64,000 nucleotides of DNA from NCBI RefSeq assembly GCF_900130025.1, contig NZ_FQXR01000005.1, forward strand, positions 186,001 to 250,000. The letters run 5' to 3'. Both the position numbers and the translations under genes were made by a program. This DNA is from Sporanaerobacter acetigenes DSM 13106. GTDB lineage: Bacteria; Bacillota; Clostridia; Tissierellales; Sporanaerobacteraceae. A model generated the notes under the pieces. That model was given only the letters and a program-made list of their open reading frames with translations. It did not search any database and was not told the DNA's origin. This document shows, piece after piece, positions 35,323-45,000 of this stretch (position 1 is its first letter; each line of letters opens with the position of its first letter).

Positions 35323-36006
35323 ATGATATTTGGTATAGGTGATTTACATCTAGATTATTCTCAGGAAAAACCTATGGGTGTATTTGGTGAGAAATGGATA
35401 AATCATGAAGAAAAGATATTTAACAATTGGAAATTGAAAGTAAGAGATGAAGACCTAGTTCTTATACCTGGAGATATATCTTGGGCTTTGAAATTAGATG
35501 AAGCTTATTATGATTTAAAGCGTGTTGATGAATTGCCAGGCAAAAAAATCATAACTAAGGGAAACCATGATTATTGGTGGGAAAGTAAAAAAAAGATGGA
35601 TAGTTTAAAACTCAATTCTATATTTTTTATTCAAAATGATAGCTACATATATGAAAATACAGCTATTGTTGGATGTAGGGGCTGGATAGCTAAAGATGGT
35701 GAAGGGTTTTCACCCCATGATGAAAAAATGTACAATAGGGAATTGGGGAGACTGGAAAATTCTTTGAATTCAATTAAACAAAATACTGAAAAGAAGATTG
35801 TTATGCTTCATTATCCACCATTTAATGAGGATTTTTCACCAAATGAATTTGTATATTTGATGAAGAAAAGTGCAGTTGATATTTGTGTTTATGGGCATTT
35901 GCATTCTGAAGGTCACAAATATGTTGTTGAGGGAAATATTGAAGGAATACGATTTATTTGTGTGTCAAGTGATTATATAAATTTTTCACCTAAAGAACTA
36001 TTATAA
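35323..36006 (+). CDS. Metallophosphoesterase family protein
   Basis: The 227-residue protein has GIGDLHLDYS, IPGDISWAL, GNHDYWW, LHYPPF and YGHLHSEGH, the complete calcineurin-like metal site. It has no signal peptide. GTG 35314 overlaps the ribosome binding site; ATG 35323 after GAGGTG is preferred. The substrate is unknown. Its placement after the nuclease pair is across an 82-bp gap, so a functional link is not implied. nagB follows after 20 bp. Confidence 0.87.
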   Translation: MIFGIGDLHLDYSQEKPMGVFGEKWINHEEKIFNNWKLKVRDEDLVLIPGDISWALKLDEAYYDLKRVDELPGKKIITKGNHDYWWESKKKMDSLKLNSIFFIQNDSYIYENTAIVGCRGWIAKDGEGFSPHDEKMYNRELGRLENSLNSIKQNTEKKIVMLHYPPFNEDFSPNEFVYLMKKSAVDICVYGHLHSEGHKYVVEGNIEGIRFICVSSDYINFSPKELL

Positions 36007-36026
36007 TATCTGGGAGGTTTGAGAGT

Positions 36027-36767
36027 ATGAAAATTATTGTTAAAAAAGATTATGAGAGTTTAAGTAATACAGCTGCTAATATCATAAAAGAGGAAATTGA
36101 GAAAAAAGAAAATTTTTTATTAGGATTAGCAACAGGGAGTACACCTATAGGTACTTATAAGGAACTTATAAGATTTCACAAAGAAGAAGGATTAGATTTT
36201 TCTAAAGTAGTTACATTTAATTTAGATGAGTATTTAAATATTCCATATACCAATTCAAATAGCTATCATTATTTTATGGAAGAAAATTTGTTTAAACATA
36301 TAAATGTTCCTAAAGACAATATTCATATTCCAGATGGAAATGCAGAAGATGTGGGAAAGTTTTGCAGAGAGTATGATAAAAAAATAGAAGATTATGGTGG
36401 AATGGATTTACAAATACTGGGCATAGGAGAAAATGGACATATTGCTTTCAATGAGCCTGATGATGAACTTTATTTAGGAACTCATATCGCTGGACTTACT
36501 GAATCTACTATAAAGGCAAATTCAAGATTTTTTGATTCTATTGATGAAGTTCCCAAAAAGGCTATAACTATGGGAATTGGAAGTATCATGAAGTCGAAAA
36601 AAATACTTCTTTTGGCTAATGGAGAGAAAAAAGCTCCTATGATTGCTGAATTGTTAAAACAAGAGAAAGTTTCTACAAAAATACCAGCTTCTTTTTTATT
36701 ATTGCATCCTGATGTAGTTGTAATTTTAGATGAAGCAGCTGCTAAGGATTATCTTAAAGAGGTATAA
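36027..36767 (+). CDS. nagB: Glucosamine-6-phosphate deaminase
   Basis: The 246-residue enzyme has ATGSTPIGTY, VTFNLDEYLNI (catalytic Asp), GIGENGHIAFNEP (catalytic His and Glu) and TMGIGSIM, all standard for NagB. It converts GlcN 6-phosphate to fructose 6-phosphate and ammonia. MurQ in the window makes GlcNAc 6-phosphate, so only NagA, the deacetylase, is missing here. GGGAGG precedes ATG 36027. The CYTH gene follows after 19 bp. Confidence 0.96.
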   Translation: MKIIVKKDYESLSNTAANIIKEEIEKKENFLLGLATGSTPIGTYKELIRFHKEEGLDFSKVVTFNLDEYLNIPYTNSNSYHYFMEENLFKHINVPKDNIHIPDGNAEDVGKFCREYDKKIEDYGGMDLQILGIGENGHIAFNEPDDELYLGTHIAGLTESTIKANSRFFDSIDEVPKKAITMGIGSIMKSKKILLLANGEKKAPMIAELLKQEKVSTKIPASFLLLHPDVVVILDEAAAKDYLKEV

Positions 36768-36786
36768 AGGCAGGTGAAATTCTAGT

Positions 36787-37335
36787 ATGGAAAAGGAATT
36801 GGAAGTTAAGATACTTAATATTGTCAAAGATGAAATTCAAAAGAAATTATCTAATGTTGGTGCATCTTTAATAAAAAGAGAAGAACAAATAAATTATCTA
36901 TTAGATTCAAAGGACAATAGCATACAATGTAAAAATAATAGCTATTTGAGATTGAGAGAAACAAAAGATTTAGATACAGATCAAACAAAGTATACTCTTA
37001 CTCTAAAAGAAAATGTTTCTAAAGATGGAATCAGAGAAAATATAGAAATTAGTAGTGATATAGAAGATAAAAAAGCATTATTGTATATAATGAAAGTATT
37101 AGGTTATGATGTGATTCAAAAAGGCTTTAAAGAGAGAATTTCATATATTTATGATGAAATAAGATTTGATATAGATACTTGGGATGAAAGTACTTATCCA
37201 TATACTTATATGGAAATAGAAGTTAAAAGCCAAGATGATTTGATAAAAGCTATAAAATTGTTAAATATAGATGAAAAGAATATATCAACTAAATCTATAG
37301 TGGATTTGAGAAAAGACCTGGGTTTAACTACCTAG
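36787..37335 (+). CDS. CYTH domain protein
   Basis: The 182-residue protein starts with ELEVKIL, the ExExK signature of the CYTH (triphosphate tunnel) fold. It continues with charged beta strands such as SYLRLRETKD, KYTLTLKENV, FDIDTWDE and YMEIEVKS. Family members hydrolyse or cyclise triphosphates (class IV adenylate cyclase, thiamine triphosphatase, inorganic triphosphatase). The substrate here cannot be read. AGGCAGGTG precedes ATG 36787. Confidence 0.88.
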   Translation: MEKELEVKILNIVKDEIQKKLSNVGASLIKREEQINYLLDSKDNSIQCKNNSYLRLRETKDLDTDQTKYTLTLKENVSKDGIRENIEISSDIEDKKALLYIMKVLGYDVIQKGFKERISYIYDEIRFDIDTWDESTYPYTYMEIEVKSQDDLIKAIKLLNIDEKNISTKSIVDLRKDLGLTT

Positions 37336-37343
37336 GTTTTTTT
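37316..37343 (+). terminator. Terminator overlapping the CYTH stop codon
   Basis: ACCTGGGT and ACCTAGGT pair (one wobble) around a 6-base loop, followed by T7; the stop codon is in the 3' arm. Confidence 0.8.
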
Positions 37344-37417
37344 ATGAATAAATAGTAACCAAATGAAACTGCCGGAATAATATGTAGTAAGTATTTTATT
37401 AATAAGGAGGAGTGTTT

Positions 37418-37597
37418 ATGTTACAGGATATATTCAAAGGTGGCAATGAGAGCATGCTACTATTATTTTTCTTACTCTTCGTATTTTTCTGGGGTGATTC
37501 AGGAAGCATATTTGGTGATTTAGGAAAAATGTTTGGCGGTTCAAGTGATATGTTATTGATAATATTTCTAATATTCTTTTTGTTTTCAGGATTTTAG
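37418..37597 (+). CDS. Tiny Phe/Leu-rich membrane protein, 59 aa
   Basis: The 59-residue protein has two hydrophobic blocks (MLLLFFLLFVFFWG and MLLIIFLIFFLFSGF) separated by a Gly/Ser-rich linker (GSIFGDLGKMFGGSSD). AAGGAGG at 37404-37410 supports ATG 37418. It has its own terminator and a similar gene follows. I do not recognise the family. Two short helices with a Gly loop suggest a small hairpin membrane peptide, such as those found in spores, but this is inference. Confidence 0.65.
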   Translation: MLQDIFKGGNESMLLLFFLLFVFFWGDSGSIFGDLGKMFGGSSDMLLIIFLIFFLFSGF

Positions 37598-37611
37598 TAC
37601 TATATTTAGCT

Positions 37612-37639
37612 ACACAGTAGATTTTCTACTGTGTTTTTC
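37612..37639 (+). terminator. Terminator after the first tiny membrane protein gene
   Basis: ACACAGTAG and CTACTGTGT form a perfect 9-bp stem, followed by T5. Confidence 0.85.
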
Positions 37640-37722
37640 ATTTTTAAGAAAAAATAAAAAGTAACCTTTAAAGCATATATTACATAAAATAAAGTAAGTG
37701 TAAAAAAGGAGGTTGTTCATTT

Positions 37723-37920
37723 ATGACAGAAGATCTAAATGTTTCAAGTCCACAAAAAAGAGGATTGTTTGACATACTTGGAGGCGGAGATAGCGAAAAT
37801 TTATTGTTCTTCTTTCTACTATTGGTAGTTTTTTTTAGTAATTGTGGCTATGGAGATAGAGATGATGATTCCTTACTATTCTTTTTCCTCTTGCTGGTAG
37901 TTCTATTTTGCTATTGTTAA
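37723..37920 (+). CDS. Tiny Phe/Leu-rich membrane protein, 65 aa
   Basis: The 65-residue protein has an N-terminal polar part (SSPQKRGLFDILGGGDSEN) and two nearly identical hydrophobic blocks, LLFFFLLLVVFF and LLFFFLLLVVLF, separated by CGYGDRDDD. The exact repeat of the first nine residues points to an internal duplication. AAAGGAGG precedes ATG 37723. It resembles the neighbouring 59-residue protein in composition and plan. Function unknown. Confidence 0.65.
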   Translation: MTEDLNVSSPQKRGLFDILGGGDSENLLFFFLLLVVFFSNCGYGDRDDDSLLFFFLLLVVLFCYC

Positions 37921-37951
37921 AAAAATCCCGTTTATAAACGGGATTTTTTTA
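37921..37951 (+). terminator. Terminator after the second tiny membrane protein gene
   Basis: AAAAATCCCGTTT and AAACGGGATTTTT form a strong stem with a T-rich 3' arm. Confidence 0.9.
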
Positions 37952-38030
37952 TGCATTTAATAGGCCTTTATATGGAATACTATTAATTAACTGAATTAAT
38001 TATTTTTAAGAACGAAAGGAGAAAATTCAC

Positions 38031-39404
38031 ATGAAAAGAATGTTTATAACTTTTATATTGATATGTTGTAGTATTTTACTTTCATCTTGTGGCTATAAAA
38101 CACCAAAGAAACTAGATATTGATAAGTTTCAACTAGAAAACAGTATAAATGAAGCAAAAGATGAAAAAGAATTGGAGTCAGATATTAGTGATATAAGTGT
38201 AAAAGAAGACAATAGTATGACATCAAAGGCCCAAAATGGTCAAAATATTGATTATCTTTTGAGAAATAAAAAGTATTTACAAAAAAATGAATCACTTGCC
38301 AATTTTTCTTTGGGAGCTGGAAATTTAAGCAGAACATTTAAAACGGTAGTTCCAGAAAAGTTTAATGTAGATATAAGATATAATAAATATTTAATGCCTT
38401 ATGATTATTATATGTTTACAGTTGATACTGTAGATATATACAATAAGCCATCCTATAATGGCAATGTTTTAGGAAAAGCAAAAATGTATGACAAAGTAAA
38501 ACTATTGAATGAAGTGAATGGTGACAAAATAAAAAACATGAATTCAAATAAGTGGTTTGGAATTAACTGGTATGACAAAAATGGAAATTTGCTTGAGGGA
38601 TTTGTTCCAAGTGGTACGGGGTCAGTTAGAACTTTTAATTTTGAAAATATGTATACAGCTATAATAGATCTTGAAGGAAAACTGAAAGCTGGTAATTATG
38701 GTTATATATCCAATTATAAGGATGAAAATGGTTCTCCTCCCTTAATGAATGGAAAGGCATTAGATGAATATGATATGCAAGCTTACCAAAGCGCACCTGC
38801 CTATGCAAATTTAAATGATATGACTAAATTTAGATATTTTCCTGATGGAATGCTGGTTTCTGTATTAGGGGAAGTTAAAGGATATTTCAAAGTTAAAAGT
38901 ACAGAGTATAGTGGAGAGTATTGGATCCCTAAAAAATATATTTCTTTTGATGATAACTTAGATACATTTGCCAAGGCTATTGTTGTAGATACTACCAATC
39001 AGAATCAGGCAGCGTTTGAAAAAAGAGGAGATAAGTGGACGCTTATATCATATGCATTGGCTACTACTGGAGTTAAAGACAAGATTAGATATGAGACACC
39101 TCTAGGAAAGTTTAAAGTTATGGAAAAAAAGGAGCGATTTTATTATTTAGATGAGAACCTAAAGGAGATCAGTGGATATGCTCCTTATGGTATCAGATTT
39201 TCTCAAGGAGCATATATACATGGAATACCTGTAGAATTCGTAGTTAAAAATGGTAAGAAAACAGACCCGGGAATTAAAGAATATCTATTTACTATAGGTA
39301 CTGTTCCTAGATCACATAAATGTGTTAGAAACTACACAAGTCATGCTCAATTTCTATTTAATTGGGCAGATCCTAATGATACAGCAGTTATAGTTATTAA
39401 ATAA
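38031..39404 (+). CDS. L,D-transpeptidase (YkuD) lipoprotein
   Basis: The 457-residue lipoprotein has a signal peptide with lipobox LSSC (Cys20), an acidic linker, a middle region with SH3-like stretches (VDIYNKPSYNGNVLG) and a C-terminal YkuD domain (about 320-457). The catalytic site is IHGIPVEF and PRSHKCVRNY (His429, Cys431), where the usual SHGCVR has Lys in place of Gly. The enzyme would cross-link peptidoglycan or attach proteins to it. GAAAGGAG precedes ATG 38031. It is monocistronic. Confidence 0.88.
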   Translation: MKRMFITFILICCSILLSSCGYKTPKKLDIDKFQLENSINEAKDEKELESDISDISVKEDNSMTSKAQNGQNIDYLLRNKKYLQKNESLANFSLGAGNLSRTFKTVVPEKFNVDIRYNKYLMPYDYYMFTVDTVDIYNKPSYNGNVLGKAKMYDKVKLLNEVNGDKIKNMNSNKWFGINWYDKNGNLLEGFVPSGTGSVRTFNFENMYTAIIDLEGKLKAGNYGYISNYKDENGSPPLMNGKALDEYDMQAYQSAPAYANLNDMTKFRYFPDGMLVSVLGEVKGYFKVKSTEYSGEYWIPKKYISFDDNLDTFAKAIVVDTTNQNQAAFEKRGDKWTLISYALATTGVKDKIRYETPLGKFKVMEKKERFYYLDENLKEISGYAPYGIRFSQGAYIHGIPVEFVVKNGKKTDPGIKEYLFTIGTVPRSHKCVRNYTSHAQFLFNWADPNDTAVIVIK

Positions 39405-39410
39405 AGAACT

Positions 39411-39443
39411 AAAAAACTTTACATTTTTGTAAAGTTTTTTTTT
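39411..39443 (+). terminator. Terminator after the L,D-transpeptidase gene
   Basis: AAAAAACTTTACA and TGTAAAGTTTTTT pair perfectly around a 5-base loop, with T continuing. Confidence 0.9.
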
Positions 39444-39525
39444 AGAAAAAAACAATAAATAGTATAGCACATTTAAAAATATATGATATAATATATATAT
39501 AATTATTGCGTAGGAGGTATACTTT

Positions 39526-41886
39526 ATGAGCGAATATAAGTATATAAGATGGTTTAATGAAATAGACAAAAACGATATACCTGTTGTGGGAGGAAAAGGA
39601 GCAAACTTAGGCGAAATGACGCAAAAAGGAGTTAATGTACCACCTGGATTTTGTGTGACAGCTGGTGCTTATAGAGATTTCATCAAGTTATCTAATTTGC
39701 AAGACAAGATAAAAGAAAAGATTGCAAGTTTTGATGTAGAAAATTCTGATGAATTACAAATTAAATCTAAAGAGATAAGAGATTTAATCAACGAATGTCA
39801 AATACCAGAAGTTATAGCAAATGAAATAATAGAAGCATATAATGAATTTAGTAAAAATGTTGAATTGGAAAATCCATTTGTAGCGATTAGAAGTTCAGCA
39901 ACAGCTGAAGACTTGCCAGAAGCTTCTTTTGCTGGACAACAAGATACTTATCTTCATATAAATAGTATAAAAGAAGTCCTAAATTTCACAAGAAAATGTT
40001 GGGCATCTCTTTGGACAGGAAGAGCTATTTATTATAGACAGGAACAGGGATTTGATCATTTTGAAGTTTCACTTAGTGTGGTAGTACAAAAAATGGTCAA
40101 TAGTGAAAAGTCTGGGGTTATGTTTACAGCAAATCCTGTAAACAACAACAGAAATGAAATGATGATAAATGCAAGCTGGGGATTAGGAGAGGCAATAGTA
40201 TCAGGAACAGTTTCTCCAGATGAATATATATTTGATAAAGAATCAAGAAATATTTCAGAAAAACATATTGCAGAAAAAATCACTATGATAGTTAAAAAAG
40301 AAGATGGAGTCGGGACAGTAGAAGTAAATGTAGGAGATTATTTAGGATTTGATAAAATAAACAAACAATGTTTGACTGATGAAGAAATATATAAATTGGC
40401 AGATTACGGAATGAAAATAGAAAATATTTATGGGAAACATCAAGATATTGAATGGGCTTTTGATGAAGATACACACGAACTTTATATTTTGCAGGCAAGG
40501 CCTATTACTACACTGAAAGAGAAGGAGGAAGTAAAAGCCATGAATGAAAAAACTGAGTTGAATGTATTGGTTAGAGGATTACCTGCTTCTCCAGGTATAG
40601 CTAGTGGAAAAGTAAAGAATATACTTGATATAAGTGAGATTGCAAGAGTAGAAGATGGGGATATTTTAGTTACAGTTATGACAAATCCAGATATGGTTCC
40701 AGCCATGAGAAGAGCAAGCGCAGTTGTCACTGATGAAGGTGGCAGAACTTGTCACGCAGCTATTGTTTCAAGAGAACTTGGCATACCTTGTATAGTGGGA
40801 GCTAAAACTGCAAGTGAAACTCTAAAAGAAGGCATGGAAGTTACTGTAGATGCTACAAGAGGAGTAGTTTATGAAGGAAAAGTATTGCAGGAAGAAAAGA
40901 GTAAAGAAAAAGGTGAAGTTACTGTTTCGGGTGCAGCTATAAGTGAAGATTTTATACATCGATTAGCCCCAATTACTGCAACAAAGATATACATGAATCT
41001 TGGAGAACCATCCATAATAGGAAGATATAAAAACTTGCCTTTTGATGGAATAGGTCTTATGAGAACTGAATTTATATTTACTAATATGATTGGAGCACAT
41101 CCAATGTATTTAGTGAAAACTGGTCAAGGACAGTTGATGATAGATAAAATGGCAGAAGGAATCATGACTGTAGCACAAGAAATATATCCAAAACCTATAG
41201 TTGTAAGGCTTAGTGATTTTAGAACTAATGAATTTAGAGGATTAAAGGGTGGGGATGAAGTAGAACCAATTGAAAACAATCCTATGATTGGATGGAGAGG
41301 TGTATCTAGATATATTTCACCTGATTATGAAGAAGGATTTAGACTTGAATGTAGAGCTCTTAAAAAAGTAAGAGAAGAATATGGTCTTACAAATGTATGG
41401 GCAATGCTTCCTTTTGTAAGAACTACATGGGAACTTGTGAGAGTTAAAAATATCATGGAAGAAGAAGGATTGGTTCAAAACAATAGTTTTAAATTATGGA
41501 TAATGGCAGAAGTACCATCAGTAGTATTTGAAGCTGAAGAATTTGCACAACTTGTTGATGGATTCAGTATTGGTTCAAATGATTTAACTCAACTAATTAT
41601 GGGAGCTGATAGAGATTCAGGTATTCTAAACAATATGGGATATTTTGATGAGAGAAATGAGGCAGTTAAAAGAGCAATTTCAATACTTATAAAGGCAGCT
41701 CATAAATATGGAAAGACTATTTCAATTTGTGGTCAAGGACCATCTCAATATCCTGAATTTGCAGAATTCCTTGTTCAAGAAGGAATAGATAGTATGAGCG
41801 TAAATCCAGATACAGTAGCATATACGAGAAGATTAGTTGCTACTGTAGAGCAGAGAATTATACTCAACAAAATAAGAGGATTATAA
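39526..41886 (+). CDS. ppsA: Phosphoenolpyruvate synthase
   Basis: The 786-residue protein has an ATP-grasp nucleotide-binding domain (about 1-330; VGGKGANLGEM, VRSSATAEDLPEASFAGQQD), the swivelling phosphohistidine domain (His410 in GGRTCHAAIV) and a C-terminal PEP-utilising domain (DGIGLMRTEF, FSIGSNDLTQ). It makes PEP from pyruvate and ATP. AGGAGG precedes ATG 39526. The next gene is pyruvate:ferredoxin oxidoreductase; the two would connect acetyl-CoA, pyruvate and PEP for gluconeogenesis, though a terminator separates them. Confidence 0.95.
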   Translation: MSEYKYIRWFNEIDKNDIPVVGGKGANLGEMTQKGVNVPPGFCVTAGAYRDFIKLSNLQDKIKEKIASFDVENSDELQIKSKEIRDLINECQIPEVIANEIIEAYNEFSKNVELENPFVAIRSSATAEDLPEASFAGQQDTYLHINSIKEVLNFTRKCWASLWTGRAIYYRQEQGFDHFEVSLSVVVQKMVNSEKSGVMFTANPVNNNRNEMMINASWGLGEAIVSGTVSPDEYIFDKESRNISEKHIAEKITMIVKKEDGVGTVEVNVGDYLGFDKINKQCLTDEEIYKLADYGMKIENIYGKHQDIEWAFDEDTHELYILQARPITTLKEKEEVKAMNEKTELNVLVRGLPASPGIASGKVKNILDISEIARVEDGDILVTVMTNPDMVPAMRRASAVVTDEGGRTCHAAIVSRELGIPCIVGAKTASETLKEGMEVTVDATRGVVYEGKVLQEEKSKEKGEVTVSGAAISEDFIHRLAPITATKIYMNLGEPSIIGRYKNLPFDGIGLMRTEFIFTNMIGAHPMYLVKTGQGQLMIDKMAEGIMTVAQEIYPKPIVVRLSDFRTNEFRGLKGGDEVEPIENNPMIGWRGVSRYISPDYEEGFRLECRALKKVREEYGLTNVWAMLPFVRTTWELVRVKNIMEEEGLVQNNSFKLWIMAEVPSVVFEAEEFAQLVDGFSIGSNDLTQLIMGADRDSGILNNMGYFDERNEAVKRAISILIKAAHKYGKTISICGQGPSQYPEFAEFLVQEGIDSMSVNPDTVAYTRRLVATVEQRIILNKIRGL

Positions 41887-41935
41887 TAATATAAATAATT
41901 ATTATATGATAAACATATCATAGACCCCTAACAAA

Positions 41936-41969
41936 CAGACCCTTCGCATGATGCGAAGGGTCTGTTTTT
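41936..41969 (+). terminator. Terminator after ppsA
   Basis: CAGACCCTTCGCAT and ATGCGAAGGGTCTG form a perfect 14-bp stem followed by T5. Confidence 0.92.
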
Positions 41970-42050
41970 GCGTATGAATTTGGAATATGTATGAAATAAG
42001 CAAAAAGTAAAATAATAAAGGTATAATAAGAAAATATTGGAGGTTTTAGC

Positions 42051-45000
42051 ATGAGAAAAACAAAAACTATGGATGGAAATGAAGCAGCAGCTTATATTTC
42101 CTATGCTTTTACAGAAGTTGCAGCTATATATCCTATAACACCATCGTCTCCTATGGCGGAATTGGTGGATTTGTGGTCAAGTCAAGGGCAAAAAAATTTG
42201 TTTGGACAAAAGGTAAAGGTAGTAGAGATGCAATCAGAAGCTGGAGCAGCAGGAACACTTCATGGTTCTCTTCAAGGAGGAGCATTGACTACTACTTATA
42301 CTGCATCTCAAGGACTTTTGCTTATGATACCCAATATGTATAAAATTGCAGGGGAACTTTTGCCAGGAGTATTTCATGTGAGTGCAAGAGCTATTGCCAC
42401 TCATGCCCTTTCTATTTTTGGAGATCATCAAGATGTTATGGCTACAAGACAAACTGGTTTTGCACTTCTCTCGTCAAGTAGTGTTCAAGAAGTTATGGAT
42501 TTAGCTGGAGTAGCCCATCTAAGTGCTATAAAAGGCAGAGTACCTTTTTTACATTTCTTTGATGGGTTTAGAACAAGTCATGAAATTCAAAAAGTAGAAA
42601 TCATAGAATATAAGGAACTTGAAAAACTTATAGACTATGAGGTGGTAGAAGATTTTAGAAATAGATCTTTAAATCCAGAAAGGCCTGTTGTTAGAGGGAC
42701 TGCTCAAAATCCAGATATATATTTTCAAGGCAGAGAAGTTTCAAATTCATATTATGAAAAGATACCAGAAATTGTTGAAGAGTATATGAATCAGATAAAT
42801 GGGATAACTGGAAGAGACTATAAACTTTTTAACTACTATGGTCATCCTGAAGCTGAAAGAATAATAGTCGCCATGGGCTCTGTATGTGAGACTATAGAGG
42901 AAACCATAGACTATTTGATGAATAAAGGTGAGAAAGTAGGATTAGTAAAAGTTCATCTTTATAGACCATTTTCTATAGAACATTTTTTCGAAGTATTGCC
43001 TAAAACAGTTAAAAAAATTGCTGTATTAGACAGGACAAAAGAACCTGGTTCTATTGGGGAGCCACTTTATTTAGATGTAAAAAGTTCTTTTTATGAATCT
43101 GAAATGAGTCCTATAATTGTAGGAGGAAGATATGGATTGGGGTCAAAAGATACAATTCCTGCACATATCATATCTGTATATGAAAATTTGAAAATGGATA
43201 AACCAAAAGATGGATTTACTATAGGAATAGATGATGATGTATCAAATACTTCTCTTGAAGTAAAAGAATTTGTAGATACATCCAAAGAAGGCACTATAAG
43301 ATGTAAATTCTGGGGACTTGGTTCTGATGGAACTGTAGGAGCAAATAAAATGGCTATAAAAATAATAGGAGATAATACTTCTTTATATGCTCAAGGATAT
43401 TTTTCATATGATAGCAAGAAATCTGGAGGGACCACTGTATCTCATTTGAGATTTGGGAAAAATCCCATAAAATCTACTTATTTAGTTTATGAATCAGATT
43501 TTGTTTCTTGTCACAACAAGACTTATATATATCACTATGATTTATTAAAAGGATTAAAAAAAGGGGGAACCTTTGTTTTAAATTGTCCTTGGAATGCTGA
43601 AGAATTAGACCAAAAACTTCCCAATTATATAAAAAGGTATATAAAAGAAAATGATATCAACTTTTATATAATAGATGCAGAAGATATAGCTCAGGAAATT
43701 GGATTAGGCTCAAGAATTAATATGATCATGCAAGCTGCCTTTTTTAAATTGGCCAATGTGATTCCAGTAGAAGATGCGGTTAAATATTTAAGAGAATTTG
43801 TCCAAAAGACTTATGGGAAAAAAGGAAATATTGTAGTAGAAATGAACAATCAGGCTGTTGATAGAGGAATAAAGGAACTGACTAAAGTTGATATTGACAA
43901 ATATTTAAATTTTTCAGAAGAAAGTGAAGTAAGAGATGAAAGAAAAGAAGAACCAAAATTTGTGAAAGATATACAAAGACCTATGGCTAAAATGGAAGGG
44001 GATAATCTTCCTGTCAGCGCCTTTAAAGAAATGGAAGATGGAACTTTTCCATTGGGTACTACTGCATATGAAAAAAGGGGTATAGCAGTTCTCATACCTC
44101 AATGGCAGACTGATAAGTGCATTCAGTGTAATCAATGTAGTTTTATCTGTCCCCACGCAGTGATAAGACCATTTTTATTAAATGAAGAAGAAAAAAGAAA
44201 TGCCCCTGATACCTTTGAAACTAAAAGTGCAGTAGGGAAAGGATTAGAAGGATTAGAATACAGGATACAGATAAGTTCCCTTGATTGTACGGGTTGTGGG
44301 AATTGTGCCGATATATGTCCAGCACCTGGAAAGGCTTTGGTTATGGTGAAGGCAGAAAAAGAAATAGAAAGGCAAAATGATAATTGGGAGTATGCAGTTA
44401 ATAATATAAAATATAAAGATAATTTAATGAATAAAACAATATTAAAGGGAAGTCAATTTGCAAAACCTCTATTAGAATTTCATGGAGCTTGTGCTGGCTG
44501 TGGAGAAACAGCTTATTTAAAACTTGTTACTCAATTGTATGGAGATAGAATGATGATAGCTAATGCTACAGGTTGTTCTTCTATTTGGGGAGCTAGTGCA
44601 CCATCTATACCTTATACTGTGAATTGGGAGGGAAAAGGACCTAGTTGGGCAAATTCTCTATTTGAAGATAATGCAGAATTTGGTCTTGGAATGTATGTAG
44701 CTGTAAAACAGATTAGAGAAAAATTGAAAGATCTAATGGAAGAGGCCATTAGTGAAAATATAGATGCTGATTTAAATCTTCTTTTTAAGGCATGGATAGA
44801 AAACATGGAGGATGGAGAAAAATCAAAAGAAATATCTAGGGAACTGGTAGATAAAATAGAAAATTCACCTCAAAAGAATCACAAAATCATAAAGGAAGTT
44901 TTAAGCAAAAAGGACTTTCTAATCAAAAAATCTCAATGGATAGTAGGAGGAGATGGTTGGGCTTATGATATAGGTTATGGAGGATTAGATCATGTATTGG

